DNA from: Prolixibacteraceae bacterium
GTDB lineage: Bacteria > Bacteroidota > Bacteroidia > Bacteroidales > Prolixibacteraceae
Assembly (NCBI GenBank): GCA_019459485.1
Contig: JAIBEZ010000028.1
Span: forward strand, 1 to 64,000
Reading direction: 5' to 3'
DNA: 64,000 nt
The position numbers and the translations under genes were made by a program. Below, one piece after another: positions 47,726 through 57,784 of the stretch (positions within the stretch are counted from its first letter, which is position 1; each line of letters starts with the position of its first letter). The notes beneath the pieces are model-generated. The model was given only the letters and a program-made list of their open reading frames with translations. It had not been told where the DNA came from and made no database searches.

Positions 47726-49888
47726 CTAAGCAGGCACCTTACCTGGTTTTTCGCGTTCCCAGAAACGATGCTGCGCGATGGCCTTAATAAATTCGTCCGG
47801 ACTATGGTCAATTAACACTCCGGCTTCAGTGATCTTTTCACCCGCGTTACCTTCACCATGCAGTTTACTTCCAACGGCAGATAGTTCTGTCAGTTTTGCA
47901 CCAGCTCCATTGGCGGCGATGGCTTTACAATGTTTATATGCTTCATTAACAAAGTGAACAGCATCGGGTTCTCCCTGAAGCAAGGCAGCGCTTTTAGTTC
48001 CGTCAGCCACATACACTGCGTCGAATAACACGGAAGCCGATGTCAGGAAACTCTGATCAACTTTGATCTTATTGCCATTTGCATCAGCAATGAATCCCAA
48101 ATGAGGTGCAACAATCTTTGTTTTCGCCCCCGCTGCTTCCAGCGCCAGTTTCATGGTATTCAGCGAGTCGCCGTCAACGCCATCTGCCGCGAGTATGGCT
48201 ATCTGCCTTGTTTTAATGGTATTCTTCACGGTAGCTGCCATGCTCAGTGCTTTCGAAATTTTCAATTCAGGATTTACATCGAAAGGTTGAAAATCAGCAG
48301 GATCTCCATCAGCCGGGATGTTTTGATTCAGATTCTCAGCAGGCTTGGGTACCGGCATACCAAGTCCTTCAGCAACTTTTTCAGCAAGCGTTTTATCAAC
48401 CCGTGTAAGCATACCAACCACGCGTTCGCGGATGGCTGGCGTTTCGAGTTTACCTAATTCGAACCTGAATGCATTGATGATATGATTTTTTTCCGGTACA
48501 CTCTGGCTGTTGAAAAAGAGCGTGGCCTGGCTGAAATGATCAAAGAAACTATGGCTCCGCGCCCGTACTTTTTGTGCATCTATCCGTTCGTGGTAAGAAA
48601 CAAATCCGCCTTCGGCTGCTTTGGCCTGAAATGGACAGCCTCCTCCGGTTGTGTTGGGATGATAGCTCGATTGGCCTGTGTTGATGGTTTGCCGCATGTG
48701 CCCGTCGCGCTGATTATTATGCACGGGCGCTATCGGACGATTGATCGGTATTTCATGAAAGTTGGGACTGCCTAACCTGCTCAATTGCGTATCGGTGTAC
48801 GAAAATAAGCGTCCCTGTAGTAAAGGATCGTTACTGAAATCAATTCCTGAAACAACATGACCCGGATGAAATGCCACCTGCTCCGTTTCGGCAAAGAAAT
48901 TATCGGGATTGCGGTTCAGCGTCATCTTACCAATAATTTGCACCGGGACAATTTCTTCGGGAATAAGCTTTGTAGGGTCAAGCAGATCAAAGTCAAATTT
49001 GAATTCGTCTTTTTCTTCAACAATCTGAACGCCAAAATTCCATTCAGGAAAATTGCCGGATTCAATTGCTTCCCATAAATCCCTGCGGTGAAAATCAGAG
49101 TCCTTTCCCGATAAATTCTGGGCTTCATCCCATGCAAGCGAATGCACTCCCAACACTGGTTTCCAGTGAAATTTTACAAATACTGACTCATTATTTTCAT
49201 TTACAAAACGGAAAGTGTGCACGCCAAAACCTTCCATCATGCGCAAACTTCGCGGAATGGCGCGGTCGCTCATAGCCCACATGATGGTATGCATGCTTTC
49301 AGGAGTTAAGGAAATAAAATCCCAAAATGTATCATGAGCAGAAGCAGCCTGGGGCATTTCGTGATTCGGTTCAGGTTTAACCGCATGAATCAAGTCGGGG
49401 AATTTAACTGCATCCTGGATAAAGAAAACCGGCACATTATTCCCGACCAGGTCAAAGTTTCCTTCTTCGGTATAAAACTTAACCGCGAAGCCCCTTACAT
49501 CACGCGCCAGATCTGAGGAACCACGTGAACCTGCCACTGTACTGAACCGTACAAATACGGGTGTTTTGGTGCCCGGAGTTTGAAGGAATCCGGCTTTCGT
49601 ATATTTTGACAGCGATTCTGTAAGTTCAAAAACACCGTGAGCACCGCTTCCCCTCGCATGTACAATGCGCTCCGGAATTCGTTCATGATCGAAATGCATA
49701 ATTTTCTCACGAAGTTGAAAATCTTCCAAAAGGGTTGGGCCACGCTCTCCGGCTTTCAATGAATTTTGATCATCATTGATGCGCAAACCCTGATTGGTTG
49801 TCATAAATTCGTCTTGCCCGCTTTCTGTGTCTTTAGCAAGATCATCGGTCTTGGCATTTTCATGCACTCCTTTTTTTGTTGGTTCCAT
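47726..49888 (-). CDS. katE: Large-subunit (HPII-type) catalase with C-terminal GATase-like domain
   Basis: [50 protein letters not shown]-terminal [38 protein letters not shown]. Confidence 0.95.
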   Translation of the reverse strand: MEPTKKGVHENAKTDDLAKDTESGQDEFMTTNQGLRINDDQNSLKAGERGPTLLEDFQLREKIMHFDHERIPERIVHARGSGAHGVFELTESLSKYTKAGFLQTPGTKTPVFVRFSTVAGSRGSSDLARDVRGFAVKFYTEEGNFDLVGNNVPVFFIQDAVKFPDLIHAVKPEPNHEMPQAASAHDTFWDFISLTPESMHTIMWAMSDRAIPRSLRMMEGFGVHTFRFVNENNESVFVKFHWKPVLGVHSLAWDEAQNLSGKDSDFHRRDLWEAIESGNFPEWNFGVQIVEEKDEFKFDFDLLDPTKLIPEEIVPVQIIGKMTLNRNPDNFFAETEQVAFHPGHVVSGIDFSNDPLLQGRLFSYTDTQLSRLGSPNFHEIPINRPIAPVHNNQRDGHMRQTINTGQSSYHPNTTGGGCPFQAKAAEGGFVSYHERIDAQKVRARSHSFFDHFSQATLFFNSQSVPEKNHIINAFRFELGKLETPAIRERVVGMLTRVDKTLAEKVAEGLGMPVPKPAENLNQNIPADGDPADFQPFDVNPELKISKALSMAATVKNTIKTRQIAILAADGVDGDSLNTMKLALEAAGAKTKIVAPHLGFIADANGNKIKVDQSFLTSASVLFDAVYVADGTKSAALLQGEPDAVHFVNEAYKHCKAIAANGAGAKLTELSAVGSKLHGEGNAGEKITEAGVLIDHSPDEFIKAIAQHRFWEREKPGKVPA

Positions 49889-49987
49889 ATTTATAATTTT
49901 AAGTGATTGTTATTGCCTTTCGTTTTTATAATGTATTCATTATGAATTTTATGTGGACTAATTTAGGAGATAGACACCCTGCATGTG

Positions 49988-50026
49988 TTACAGAATTTTC
50001 GAAAAAAATTACATCATTCACACATC
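49988..50026 (-). promoter_or_regulatory. Bipartite stress promoter motif, site 7 (catalase)
   Basis: AGATGTGTGAATGATGTAATTTTTTTCGAAAATTCTGTAA, TAAATTAG 22 nt on. Confidence 0.85.
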
Positions 50027-50099
50027 TTCCTATTTTGAGTTTTTTGAAAAACTGTTATTTTTTTATCGCGAATCCCTATGTTATTTATACCGTCAGCAA

Positions 50100-50137
50100 A
50101 AGTGAGAATCATGTAAAATTTTCCCGGAATTCTGTAA
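50100..50137 (+). promoter_or_regulatory. Bipartite stress promoter motif, site 8
   Basis: AAAGTGAGAATCATGTAAAATTTTCCCGGAATTCTGTAA, GATATTTG 22 nt on. Confidence 0.75.
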
Positions 50138-50214
50138 GGACAATCCAGTTACCGACTCCGATATTTGTATCTGGAATTAGTATTTAATTATTGAACCTTT
50201 AAAAATTAATGATC

Positions 50215-50370
50215 ATGGGAAATTTACTTTACATCATCGCCGTCATACTGATTATCGGATGGCTTATTGGATTTGTAGGATACGGCACAGGAGGGATCAT
50301 TCACATTTTACTTGTTATTGCTATCATAGCAGTACTGATAAATGTTATACAAGGAAGACGGTCTATTTAA
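50215..50370 (+). CDS. lmo0937-like small membrane protein (missed by the ORF track)
   Basis: MGNLLYIIAVILIIGWLIGFVGYGTGGIIHILLVIAIIAVLINVIQGRRSI*. Confidence 0.85.
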   Translation: MGNLLYIIAVILIIGWLIGFVGYGTGGIIHILLVIAIIAVLINVIQGRRSI

Positions 50371-50483
50371 ATCATCTGTTTATGGTGAAAATGGTTTGAT
50401 ATTTTCGTGTAATTGTATAACGAATTTTGGAAGCCCGTGGGCTAAATATGTCGGAAATTTAATCACATTTAAAAATTTAAAAC

Positions 50484-50669
50484 ATGAACACAACAGAAAT
50501 GAAAGGAAACTGGAATGAGCTGAAAGGAAAGCTCAAAAAAAGCTATGCGGAATTAACTGATAATGACCTGTTATATGAAGAAGGCCGTGAAGATGAACTA
50601 TACGGCAGACTGCAACAGAAGCTGGGAAAAACCAAAGAAGAAGTGAAAAAGCTTTTTGAGGATCTCTAG
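50484..50669 (+). CDS. CsbD family protein
   Basis: MNTTEMKGNWNELKGKLKKSYAELTDNDLLYEEGREDELYGRLQQKLGKTKEEVKK. Confidence 0.9.
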   Translation: MNTTEMKGNWNELKGKLKKSYAELTDNDLLYEEGREDELYGRLQQKLGKTKEEVKKLFEDL

Positions 50670-50759
50670 TGATGGGTGTTAATGAGCCGTTTAAACCAAA
50701 TTTGGTTAAGCGGCTCATTAAAATAGAATAAAAATTCGAAACAATTAAAACTAAAAATC

Positions 50760-51050
50760 ATGAGCTCAAAAAAAGTAATCGTCGGAGTTGTTGCCGGAGT
50801 CGTTGCGGGTGTCGCAACCGGTGCATTGTTAGGTTTATTATTTGCCCCGAAAAGAGGTTCTGAAACCCGGGCAAAAATAAAGACGCTGGGAAATGAATAT
50901 GCGAATGTGGTTAAAGATAAATTCAATGAATTTCTTGATGGGATCATTGAAAAGTTTGAAAAGGGGAAGGACGAAGTTTCAGAATTAACCCAAAAGGTTG
51001 AAACTAAAATTGAAGATGAATTTAATGGTGTTCCAGGTCAATTTTCTTAA
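50760..51050 (+). CDS. YtxH domain-containing protein
   Basis: VGVVAGVVAGVATGALLGLLFAPKRGSETRAKI. Confidence 0.85.
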   Translation: MSSKKVIVGVVAGVVAGVATGALLGLLFAPKRGSETRAKIKTLGNEYANVVKDKFNEFLDGIIEKFEKGKDEVSELTQKVETKIEDEFNGVPGQFS

Positions 51051-51145
51051 ATATTTAATTGAAGCAAAAGAAGCGGGAGGAAAGTTCCCGCTCAAAAGGA
51101 CAATTAGGTATCACAGGTTGTCTTCCTTTTCAATTTCTTCGTTTG

Positions 51146-51970
51146 TCATTTTAATCTTACTGATGAAACAAATTTTTCGAGGTGGATATTGAATTCATAC
51201 GAATTTTCGATGTTGCTCAAATGACCGGCATTTTCAATCACATTCAGGATTGAACCTTTGATATTTTTGTGCATTTGCCTTGCCGCTACCGGAGGGGTAA
51301 TTTTATCATCTTCTCCAACAAGAATCAGCACCGGCACTTTTATTTCGGCCAGTTTGCTGCAGGTTTCTTTTCGCAAGGTCAAAGCAAGCAATGTGGCCGA
51401 GAGCGATGGCACAGTAGCTTTCATGATCATCTCTTTTACAACTGCAATTTTTTCCTGGTTTGTAACAAACGATATCGGCGCAAAAAGATTTTTAATGCTT
51501 TCATTTGCGAATGGTTCTACCCCATATTTGTCGATCTTCTCAATGGTTACCATCCTTTTTTCGACAGCCTCGGGGGTATCGGCCACACAATTGGTATCGC
51601 ACAGTATCAACGCGCTGAATCGTTTCGGGTAATTTTCAATCGCATTTAAGGCAATGTATCCGCCCATAGACAAGCCACAAAGCATGGCTTTTTCAATTTT
51701 GAGGACATCCATCAGGCCGAGCAGATCGCTTACGAAAAGATCAACAGTAAAATCGGAAGTTCCGGCTTCGGAGTTACCAAATCCGCGGACGTCATATGCG
51801 ATCACCCTGAAATTTTCCGTTAACATTTCCATTTGATCGTTCCACATTGATTTGTTGAATGGAAATCCATGAATCAGAATGATTACAGGTGCGCCGTTTG
51901 GTCCTTCATCGCTGTAGCTTACTGTTTGATTTTTTACCGTTATTTTAAGGTTTGTTCCTTTGTTTCGCAT
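51146..51970 (-). CDS. Alpha/beta hydrolase
   Basis: VIILIHGFPFNKSMW; AMLCGLSMGGYIALN. Confidence 0.9.
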   Translation of the reverse strand: MRNKGTNLKITVKNQTVSYSDEGPNGAPVIILIHGFPFNKSMWNDQMEMLTENFRVIAYDVRGFGNSEAGTSDFTVDLFVSDLLGLMDVLKIEKAMLCGLSMGGYIALNAIENYPKRFSALILCDTNCVADTPEAVEKRMVTIEKIDKYGVEPFANESIKNLFAPISFVTNQEKIAVVKEMIMKATVPSLSATLLALTLRKETCSKLAEIKVPVLILVGEDDKITPPVAARQMHKNIKGSILNVIENAGHLSNIENSYEFNIHLEKFVSSVRLK

Positions 51971-52045
51971 AGTTGTGTGTTTTTTAATATTTTGTCGGAA
52001 GTCCGAAGTTCGAAGACCGAAGTAATCTTCCGATTTCCGACTCTT

Positions 52046-52717
52046 TTATATTTTTTCTGTTGTGATTGAGTTTTTATCAATACCAAGCATTGTCAGTTGC
52101 TTTTGTATTGCTTCCATCATGGGTGGAGGGCCGCATATATAATACTGCTGGTCGAAACCGGCAATGTTTTCTTTTAAAAATTCTTCGTCTATTTGTCCGT
52201 GGGCAAATTCATCCGTCAGTTCATCAGATAAGATGTTGATGAAATTTTCTCCCAGCAACTCTTTAAATTCCAAAGCAAGTATGATGTCATCTTTTGTTTT
52301 GTTGGCGAAAATCAGCTTGTTTCCACCGGTCTCATTTTTGGATTGAAGGTATCTGAAAATGCAAATATACGGTGTGACTCCTGCACCTCCTGCGATAAAT
52401 ACGCCCTCGCCTTTGTATTCAATTGCGCCAAAAACATCGTGCAGAATCAGTTCATCGTTTTTGCCAAGTTGCAGAAGTTCGTTTGTTACCCCCTTGTGCG
52501 CAGGATAAGTTTTGATGATAAATTCAAGAAAATCGTTTTCTGGCAGCGAAGTGAAAGTGAATGGTCTCTTCTCATCCGTCCAGCCGTCTTTGTTTATTGC
52601 AATTTCGGTAGCCTGTCCGGGGGTGAAGTTGTACATCTGAGGTCTTTCGGTTACAATTTGTAAAACATCGTGGGTAACGTGTTTAATTGATTTGATTTTT
52701 ACGAGATGTTGCTTCAT
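52046..52717 (-). CDS. FAD-binding ferredoxin/flavodoxin reductase-like oxidoreductase
   Basis: DEKRPFTFTSLPEN; GVFIAGGAGVTPYICIFRYL; YYICGPPPMMEAIQKQL. Confidence 0.85.
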   Translation of the reverse strand: MKQHLVKIKSIKHVTHDVLQIVTERPQMYNFTPGQATEIAINKDGWTDEKRPFTFTSLPENDFLEFIIKTYPAHKGVTNELLQLGKNDELILHDVFGAIEYKGEGVFIAGGAGVTPYICIFRYLQSKNETGGNKLIFANKTKDDIILALEFKELLGENFINILSDELTDEFAHGQIDEEFLKENIAGFDQQYYICGPPPMMEAIQKQLTMLGIDKNSITTEKI

Positions 52718-52858
52718 GGTAATCTGTTTTATTTTAAACTTGTGCTGCCGCAGTTTATCAGCAGTGCTTTATTTCAACTTTATAGGGGAAATCAATTTTT
52801 GATATTGCTACTAATGATGGCATTGCTTTAGATTAAAATCATACGTATTCAATTCTTG

Positions 52859-53500
52859 TTATCCTCCCAATGTGACATCCTGATCGTTGTACCACTTTAA
52901 TGCGTTGTAAAAATGTTCGGGATTAAAATCGGGCCAAAAGTCATCCAACACATAGAAATCTGAATAAATAGATTGTACCGGCAGAAAACCACTTAAGCGG
53001 CGTCGACCACCCCAACGTATAATCAGATCTATTCTGGAAACATCAAAGGATTTAATATTACTGGTGATATTTTTTTTAGCAGAATCAGCCAGTTTTAAAT
53101 TATTTAAGTCCCATTCCCAACCATAGTTAACTAAAAAATTTACTTTAATTCCTCCATTTCCGAAGGTCTGTCGGGTGGTATATTTGTTCAACTCTTTGGG
53201 AAACATCGGCGATTCAAAATCTCCAACAACCAATAATTCAGCTTCTTCTTTTGACAAAATATTTACTGCATTTACACAGGCTTTGGTGAAGGCTTCACGC
53301 TGTTTTACCGGCCTTTTCACATTATCAGTAGTAAATCCATAATAAGTTACTTCTTTAATTCCAACCTCTTTGCACAATTTAAAAAGTACCAAACCAGGAT
53401 CCAAACCATTCTCATAACCCTTTTCTTTTGTCATTCTTTTTTCTTCAGCCCATCTCCTGTTCCCGTCGGGTATTATTCCAATATGTTTTGGTGTTCTCAT
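52859..53500 (-). CDS. Undecaprenyl diphosphate synthase family (cis-prenyltransferase), short form
   Basis: HIGIIPDGNRRWAEEKRMTKEKGYENG; DLIIRWGGRRRLSGFLPVQSIYSDFYVLDDFWPDF. Confidence 0.8.
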   Translation of the reverse strand: MRTPKHIGIIPDGNRRWAEEKRMTKEKGYENGLDPGLVLFKLCKEVGIKEVTYYGFTTDNVKRPVKQREAFTKACVNAVNILSKEEAELLVVGDFESPMFPKELNKYTTRQTFGNGGIKVNFLVNYGWEWDLNNLKLADSAKKNITSNIKSFDVSRIDLIIRWGGRRRLSGFLPVQSIYSDFYVLDDFWPDFNPEHFYNALKWYNDQDVTLGG

Positions 53501-53527
53501 GCTTAATCCCTCCTGATGATTGAATAT

Positions 53528-54007
53528 TCAGCTTGCTGGATTGTCAATTTGATTGACCAAATAATTTTCCAGACCCATCTGATCGATTTGAGCACGTTGA
53601 ATCTCAGCCCAATCGACATGGCCTTCTTCCATTTTCAGTATTTTGGTTAATAAGTCAACAGTTACCTGATCTCCGACTTCGCGGGCCAGTTTAATGGCAT
53701 CGTTATAAGCATGTACTGCATCAAGTTCATCGCCATTGTCGTTACTAATCATTTCTGATACAGTTTTGCCAATCTTTACCCCATTGAGTTTCGATACTGT
53801 TGGTACACCATCAAAAAACAGGATTCGCTCTATTAACCATTCTGCATGGTGCATTTCGTCCATCGCTTGTTTTCGGATGGCATTATGAAGTTTTCCGTAA
53901 CCCCAGTTTTCGCACATTTCCGAATGAACCATATATTGATTTATGGCAGTTAATTCATCTGCCAACAGCGAATTCAAGACTGTAAGTAATTCTTCGTTCC
54001 CTTTCAT
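53528..54007 (-). CDS. Bacterioferritin / ferritin-like protein
   Basis: LTAINQYMVHSEMCENWGYGKLHNAIRKQAMDEMHHAEWLIERILF; EEGHVDWAEIQ. Confidence 0.9.
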   Translation of the reverse strand: MKGNEELLTVLNSLLADELTAINQYMVHSEMCENWGYGKLHNAIRKQAMDEMHHAEWLIERILFFDGVPTVSKLNGVKIGKTVSEMISNDNGDELDAVHAYNDAIKLAREVGDQVTVDLLTKILKMEEGHVDWAEIQRAQIDQMGLENYLVNQIDNPAS

Positions 54008-54070
54008 TTGTATGGTTTTGATGAATGAATTTTGTGGGAATAAAGTTAGGAATCTGCGACTCTGCAAGTG

Positions 54071-54110
54071 TTACAAAACTTTTGCGAATAGTTACATCAT
54101 TCACACATTA
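54071..54110 (-). promoter_or_regulatory. Bipartite stress promoter motif, site 9 (ferritin)
   Basis: AATGTGTGAATGATGTAACTATTCGCAAAAGTTTTGTAA, TAACTTTA 22 nt on. Confidence 0.85.
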
Positions 54111-54128
54111 TTCCCCGAATAAATAATC

Positions 54129-55340
54129 TTATCTGTTAAATGAGTAAAGCAATGCGTCTTTATTTTTTTTTCCTGTAATCATGTCGCATATTATTTCGGC
54201 GGCAATTACACTGAAGGTAATTCCATTTCCACCGAAACCCAGAGCATAATAGGTATGAGGTGTTTTAGCGTATGTTCCGATGTATGGCAGCGCATCTTTT
54301 GTCGAGCCGAATGTTCCTGTCCAGCAAAATTCGGGAATGAGTTCCGTTGCGGGAAATAATTTTGAAAAGTCGTTTTTTAGTAATGCAGATTTTTTTTTGA
54401 TTAGTTTATCCCGTTTGCCGGGGCTGTAAAAATCTTCGTCTCTTCCGCCAATAATTATTCTATTGTCGGTGGTTAATCGCATGTATAAATAAGGGTCAGC
54501 CGTATTCCACAACAACGTTTTATCCTTCCAGACCGGCATTGGCGATTGTATATGTTCTGATGCAAGTGCATAGGTTGAATGAAGGTTTACGATTTTCTTT
54601 TCCAAAAATTCTGTTATCTCGTAACCTGATGCGTTCACAATTTTATTTGCAGTGATAATGTGCCCCTTTTCCGTAATTAATTTCACTCCCGTTTTTTTAT
54701 ATTCTATTCCTGAAATTACAGTCCGGTCAAATACCTGAAGTCCTTTTTTTATACTTGCTTTAAGCAAAGCATGGGTAAACATGTATGCATCAGTGGTGGC
54801 ACCTTGCTCCGAGAGGATAGCTGCCGGAGAAGAGAACCCGAATTGTTGCTGTATTTCTTTTTCACCCAATAATTGAACTTGAAATCCTGATTTTTTACGA
54901 ATTAAAAATTCTTTTTCAATCAGTTTTTTATCTTTTTTATATGCAGCGAAAAACAAACTCTTTTGTTTTTCAAATGGGGTGAATTTAATTTTCTGTGATA
55001 TGCTTTGCAGGGTGTCAATAGATTCAGAACACATCCTGTATGATCGTACCGCAGTTTGCAAACCGATTTGGTTTGCAAGCTCGCACAATGGTTTGTCTAA
55101 TTCATATTGCAGTAATGATGTGCTTGCGCATGTGCTGCCTAAGCCAACAGTTCGCGCGTCAACGACAATACAATTTAAGCCGGCATTTACAAGATAATAA
55201 GCAGTTAAAGCTCCGGAAATTCCGCCACCGATTATTGCAACATCTGTTTTAACAGACTGTTCCAACTTTGGATAGTTGGCTTGCAATCCGCTGTTTATTA
55301 GCCAATATGGATAACCTGTTGTAAGATTCATAACAGACAA
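54129..55340 (-). CDS. FAD-dependent oxidoreductase (DAO family)
   Basis: TDVAIIGGGISGALTAYYLVNAGLNCIVVDARTVGLGSTCASTSLLQYELD. Confidence 0.9.
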   Translation of the reverse strand: MSVMNLTTGYPYWLINSGLQANYPKLEQSVKTDVAIIGGGISGALTAYYLVNAGLNCIVVDARTVGLGSTCASTSLLQYELDKPLCELANQIGLQTAVRSYRMCSESIDTLQSISQKIKFTPFEKQKSLFFAAYKKDKKLIEKEFLIRKKSGFQVQLLGEKEIQQQFGFSSPAAILSEQGATTDAYMFTHALLKASIKKGLQVFDRTVISGIEYKKTGVKLITEKGHIITANKIVNASGYEITEFLEKKIVNLHSTYALASEHIQSPMPVWKDKTLLWNTADPYLYMRLTTDNRIIIGGRDEDFYSPGKRDKLIKKKSALLKNDFSKLFPATELIPEFCWTGTFGSTKDALPYIGTYAKTPHTYYALGFGGNGITFSVIAAEIICDMITGKKNKDALLYSFNR

Positions 55341-55417
55341 TATAAATGCTCCTTTTTGAACAGCCCACGGAGCATTATTGTGATTCTTTTGTTCACCCTC
55401 CGGCCCTTCTTTGATAC

Positions 55418-55705
55418 CTATTTTTTTGTTTCGGATGAACCTTTTTGCTTATCCCAGTATTCCTTTGCTTCCGTTTCCAATTTTGATAATCTTGAATAAT
55501 AATCAGGAAACTCCTTTAAATGAGCCCAGGCAATTTTCCCCGTCAAAATTTTATCATCATTTGTAACATTGGTTTCAGGAAACTTTGTCCCGTGTTCGAA
55601 CTCAACATTTATACCTTTTGTGAATTCCTCCAACTTAACCTCATTCCAATCGATACCGATATCTTCACCGATTTCTTTTGCATCCTTTGCATCTAATTTC
55701 TTCAT
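55418..55705 (-). CDS. DUF5661-like small protein
   Basis: KLDAKDAKEIGEDIGIDWNEVKLEEFTKGINVEFEHGTKFPETNVTNDD...GKIAWAHLKEFPDYYSRL. Confidence 0.6.
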   Translation of the reverse strand: MKKLDAKDAKEIGEDIGIDWNEVKLEEFTKGINVEFEHGTKFPETNVTNDDKILTGKIAWAHLKEFPDYYSRLSKLETEAKEYWDKQKGSSETKK

Positions 55706-55741
55706 ATTCAGTTTTTATTTTTGTTGTTTATAAGCCATTTT

Positions 55742-57121
55742 CTACAATACGCGCATGAATGCAACCAAATTGGCCTTTTCAGGGGCTGTCAGTCGTAATT
55801 CCTGAACGAGGTTAAAGTATTCAACAACATCTTCCAAAGTAAAACATCTGCCATCGTGCAAATAGGGAGGCGAGTCTTTGATGCCTCTTAACGGAAAAGT
55901 TTTAATCATGCCATCATGCGCCATCATCATGCCATTGGCCATTTCCTGTTTGTAGAAACGTTCTGCCTTTAAATTGTGCATGTTGTTATCAGTGTAGTAG
56001 GGGGCAGGGTGACAGGTTGAGCATCGTCCTTTGCCGTTGAAAATTGCTTCTCCCTGCAATTCGGCCTGGGTTGCTTTGGTTTTATCCAACGCGCCATAAA
56101 TATTGAGCTTTGGCGCTGGTGGAAAATCTAAAATAGCCATGAATTCGGCCATAAAATGAACTTGCGAACCACGATCTAAAATGTTGACTCCCTTTTTTGC
56201 TGCCATTACATGATCGCCATCAAAGTAAGCTGCCCGTTGTTCGAATTCGGTGAAATCTTCAACGGATTTAAGTCCCCGTTGCGAACCGAAGAGCCGCTGG
56301 ATACTTACTCCCCGCAAACTCGGAGTTTCTATGCGGTGCCTGAATTCCTGCGGGCGAATGTCACCAACCAGGTGGTTTGCCCCGTTGGAGTGGCCGTTGG
56401 CATGACAATCGAAACAGGTTACGCCTAACTTGCCATCGGGCCTGTCAGTTCGCCGGTCTTCGGTAGCATTAAACTGTTGTTGTGGAAACTGGGTAACCAG
56501 CAATCGCAATCCTTCAAGTTGTTTTGGATTTAAAAGTCCATTAAAAATTTCGTAATAATTATCGATGGTAATTAACCGGCCTTTCGATACATCACCCAAA
56601 TCGGGGCGAGTTGTCAGAAAAATGGGAGGTGCACGATCAGGTAGAATATGTTCCGGAAGATCAAAATCCAGATCGAAACGAATAAGCCGCGGAAGCGAAT
56701 CTGTAATCATTAGCGGGAAAAGCATTCCACCCTCGGCATGGTCGGCAAAGGGCAAAGGCTTGTAGGGAAAAATGTCCTTCGATTTAATTTGCTCAGGACT
56801 TAACTTGTCCAGATCTGCCCAGGTTACACCTTTAAGCTTGGCTGTAGGGCCCACGGGTATGGGTTTTCCTCCCGACATAACAACATCCGGAGATGTTTTT
56901 TTTGCAAGATCGTACCGGGCATTTAGCAGATCTTTGTGTTCTTTTGCCCGCTCGGCTTTTACCTTCATTCTGTCAGCTTTAATCTGATCAAAGGTTACAT
57001 CCTGGTTGACCGGTCCGTAAGAAGAAACAACTTTCGCTTTCTGAGCGAAAGCAACATCGAAATTGATTGTTAAAATCAACGAAATGCAAAAATAAATTAG
57101 TTTGTTTTGGAACTGTTTCAT
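55742..57121 (-). CDS. Di-heme cytochrome c peroxidase-like protein
   Basis: Two heme motifs GVTCFDCHANGHSNG and GRCSTCHPAPYYTDNNMHNL; signal peptide. Confidence 0.75.
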   Translation of the reverse strand: MKQFQNKLIYFCISLILTINFDVAFAQKAKVVSSYGPVNQDVTFDQIKADRMKVKAERAKEHKDLLNARYDLAKKTSPDVVMSGGKPIPVGPTAKLKGVTWADLDKLSPEQIKSKDIFPYKPLPFADHAEGGMLFPLMITDSLPRLIRFDLDFDLPEHILPDRAPPIFLTTRPDLGDVSKGRLITIDNYYEIFNGLLNPKQLEGLRLLVTQFPQQQFNATEDRRTDRPDGKLGVTCFDCHANGHSNGANHLVGDIRPQEFRHRIETPSLRGVSIQRLFGSQRGLKSVEDFTEFEQRAAYFDGDHVMAAKKGVNILDRGSQVHFMAEFMAILDFPPAPKLNIYGALDKTKATQAELQGEAIFNGKGRCSTCHPAPYYTDNNMHNLKAERFYKQEMANGMMMAHDGMIKTFPLRGIKDSPPYLHDGRCFTLEDVVEYFNLVQELRLTAPEKANLVAFMRVL

Positions 57122-57201
57122 TTTTTAGTCCTCCATTTTGATGTTAGTTTTAATGATTTTTTTTGAGAGAACTAAGTTTATGAACTTTAGCCGTTAATGG
57201 G

Positions 57202-57240
57202 TTACAGAATTTTGAGGAAAATTTACATCATTCACACATT
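57202..57240 (-). promoter_or_regulatory. Bipartite stress promoter motif, site 10
   Basis: AATGTGTGAATGATGTAAATTTTCCTCAAAATTCTGTAA, AAACTTAG 22 nt on; overlaps 3' end of upstream gene. Confidence 0.85.
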
Positions 57241-57615
57241 CCACTGTATGAGATATACAATCAGGAATATACTGACCAGGAAAATAAATCCGGTAAGGAT
57301 TGTTATTAGCAATGAAGAATGCCTGTATTGGTTGTTATTTAATTGATATTCAGTATTTTTGTAGCGTATGTAAGAGAGAATCGAAGTAATTGTGCCCACC
57401 AGCACAAGTACAATCCCCATTATTGAAGAAGACTCTGTTGGTTGGATTGCGGGTTCATTTCCAAGTAGTAACGAAATTTGTTTTACAAATAAAGAAAACT
57501 TGACAACCACGAAACCGAAGGCCATAATTCCTATGCTTGTGCGAACCCATGCCAGATAGGTACGTTCATTTGCCAAATGATCGCTTGCGGCTGCTTGTTT
57601 CTTTTCTTCCTGCAT
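57232..57615 (-). CDS. YidH/DUF202 family membrane protein
   Basis: ASDHLANERTYLAWVRTSIGIMAFGFVVVKF. Confidence 0.9.
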   Translation of the reverse strand: MQEEKKQAAASDHLANERTYLAWVRTSIGIMAFGFVVVKFSLFVKQISLLLGNEPAIQPTESSSIMGIVLVLVGTITSILSYIRYKNTEYQLNNNQYRHSSLLITILTGFIFLVSIFLIVYLIQWNV

Positions 57616-57644
57616 ATACCAGTTATAATTATCTATTAAATTAC

Positions 57645-57780
57645 TTAATTCATTGAAGTCATCAAATTGTCATTCGATGATCATTAAGTTGCCATGAAAT
57701 TACAACAATTACAACAATTGACAACAACTGACCATGATTGACTTCCACAAAATACCAAACAGGTAAGCAACCGGACAATC
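57645..57780. repeat. Dispersed hairpin repeat, copy 5
   Basis: TTAATTCATTGAAGTCATCAAATTGTCATTCGATGATCATTAAGTTGCCATGAAATTAC...GACAACAACTGACCATGATTGAC...AAACAGGTAAGCAACCGGACAATC. Confidence 0.75.
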
Positions 57781-57784
57781 CTGT

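Noticed and set aside
50400-50483. Another stress motif upstream of csbD
   Set aside because: GTGTAATTGTATAACG lacks the 21-bp TGTAA period and TGTGTGAATGA extension.
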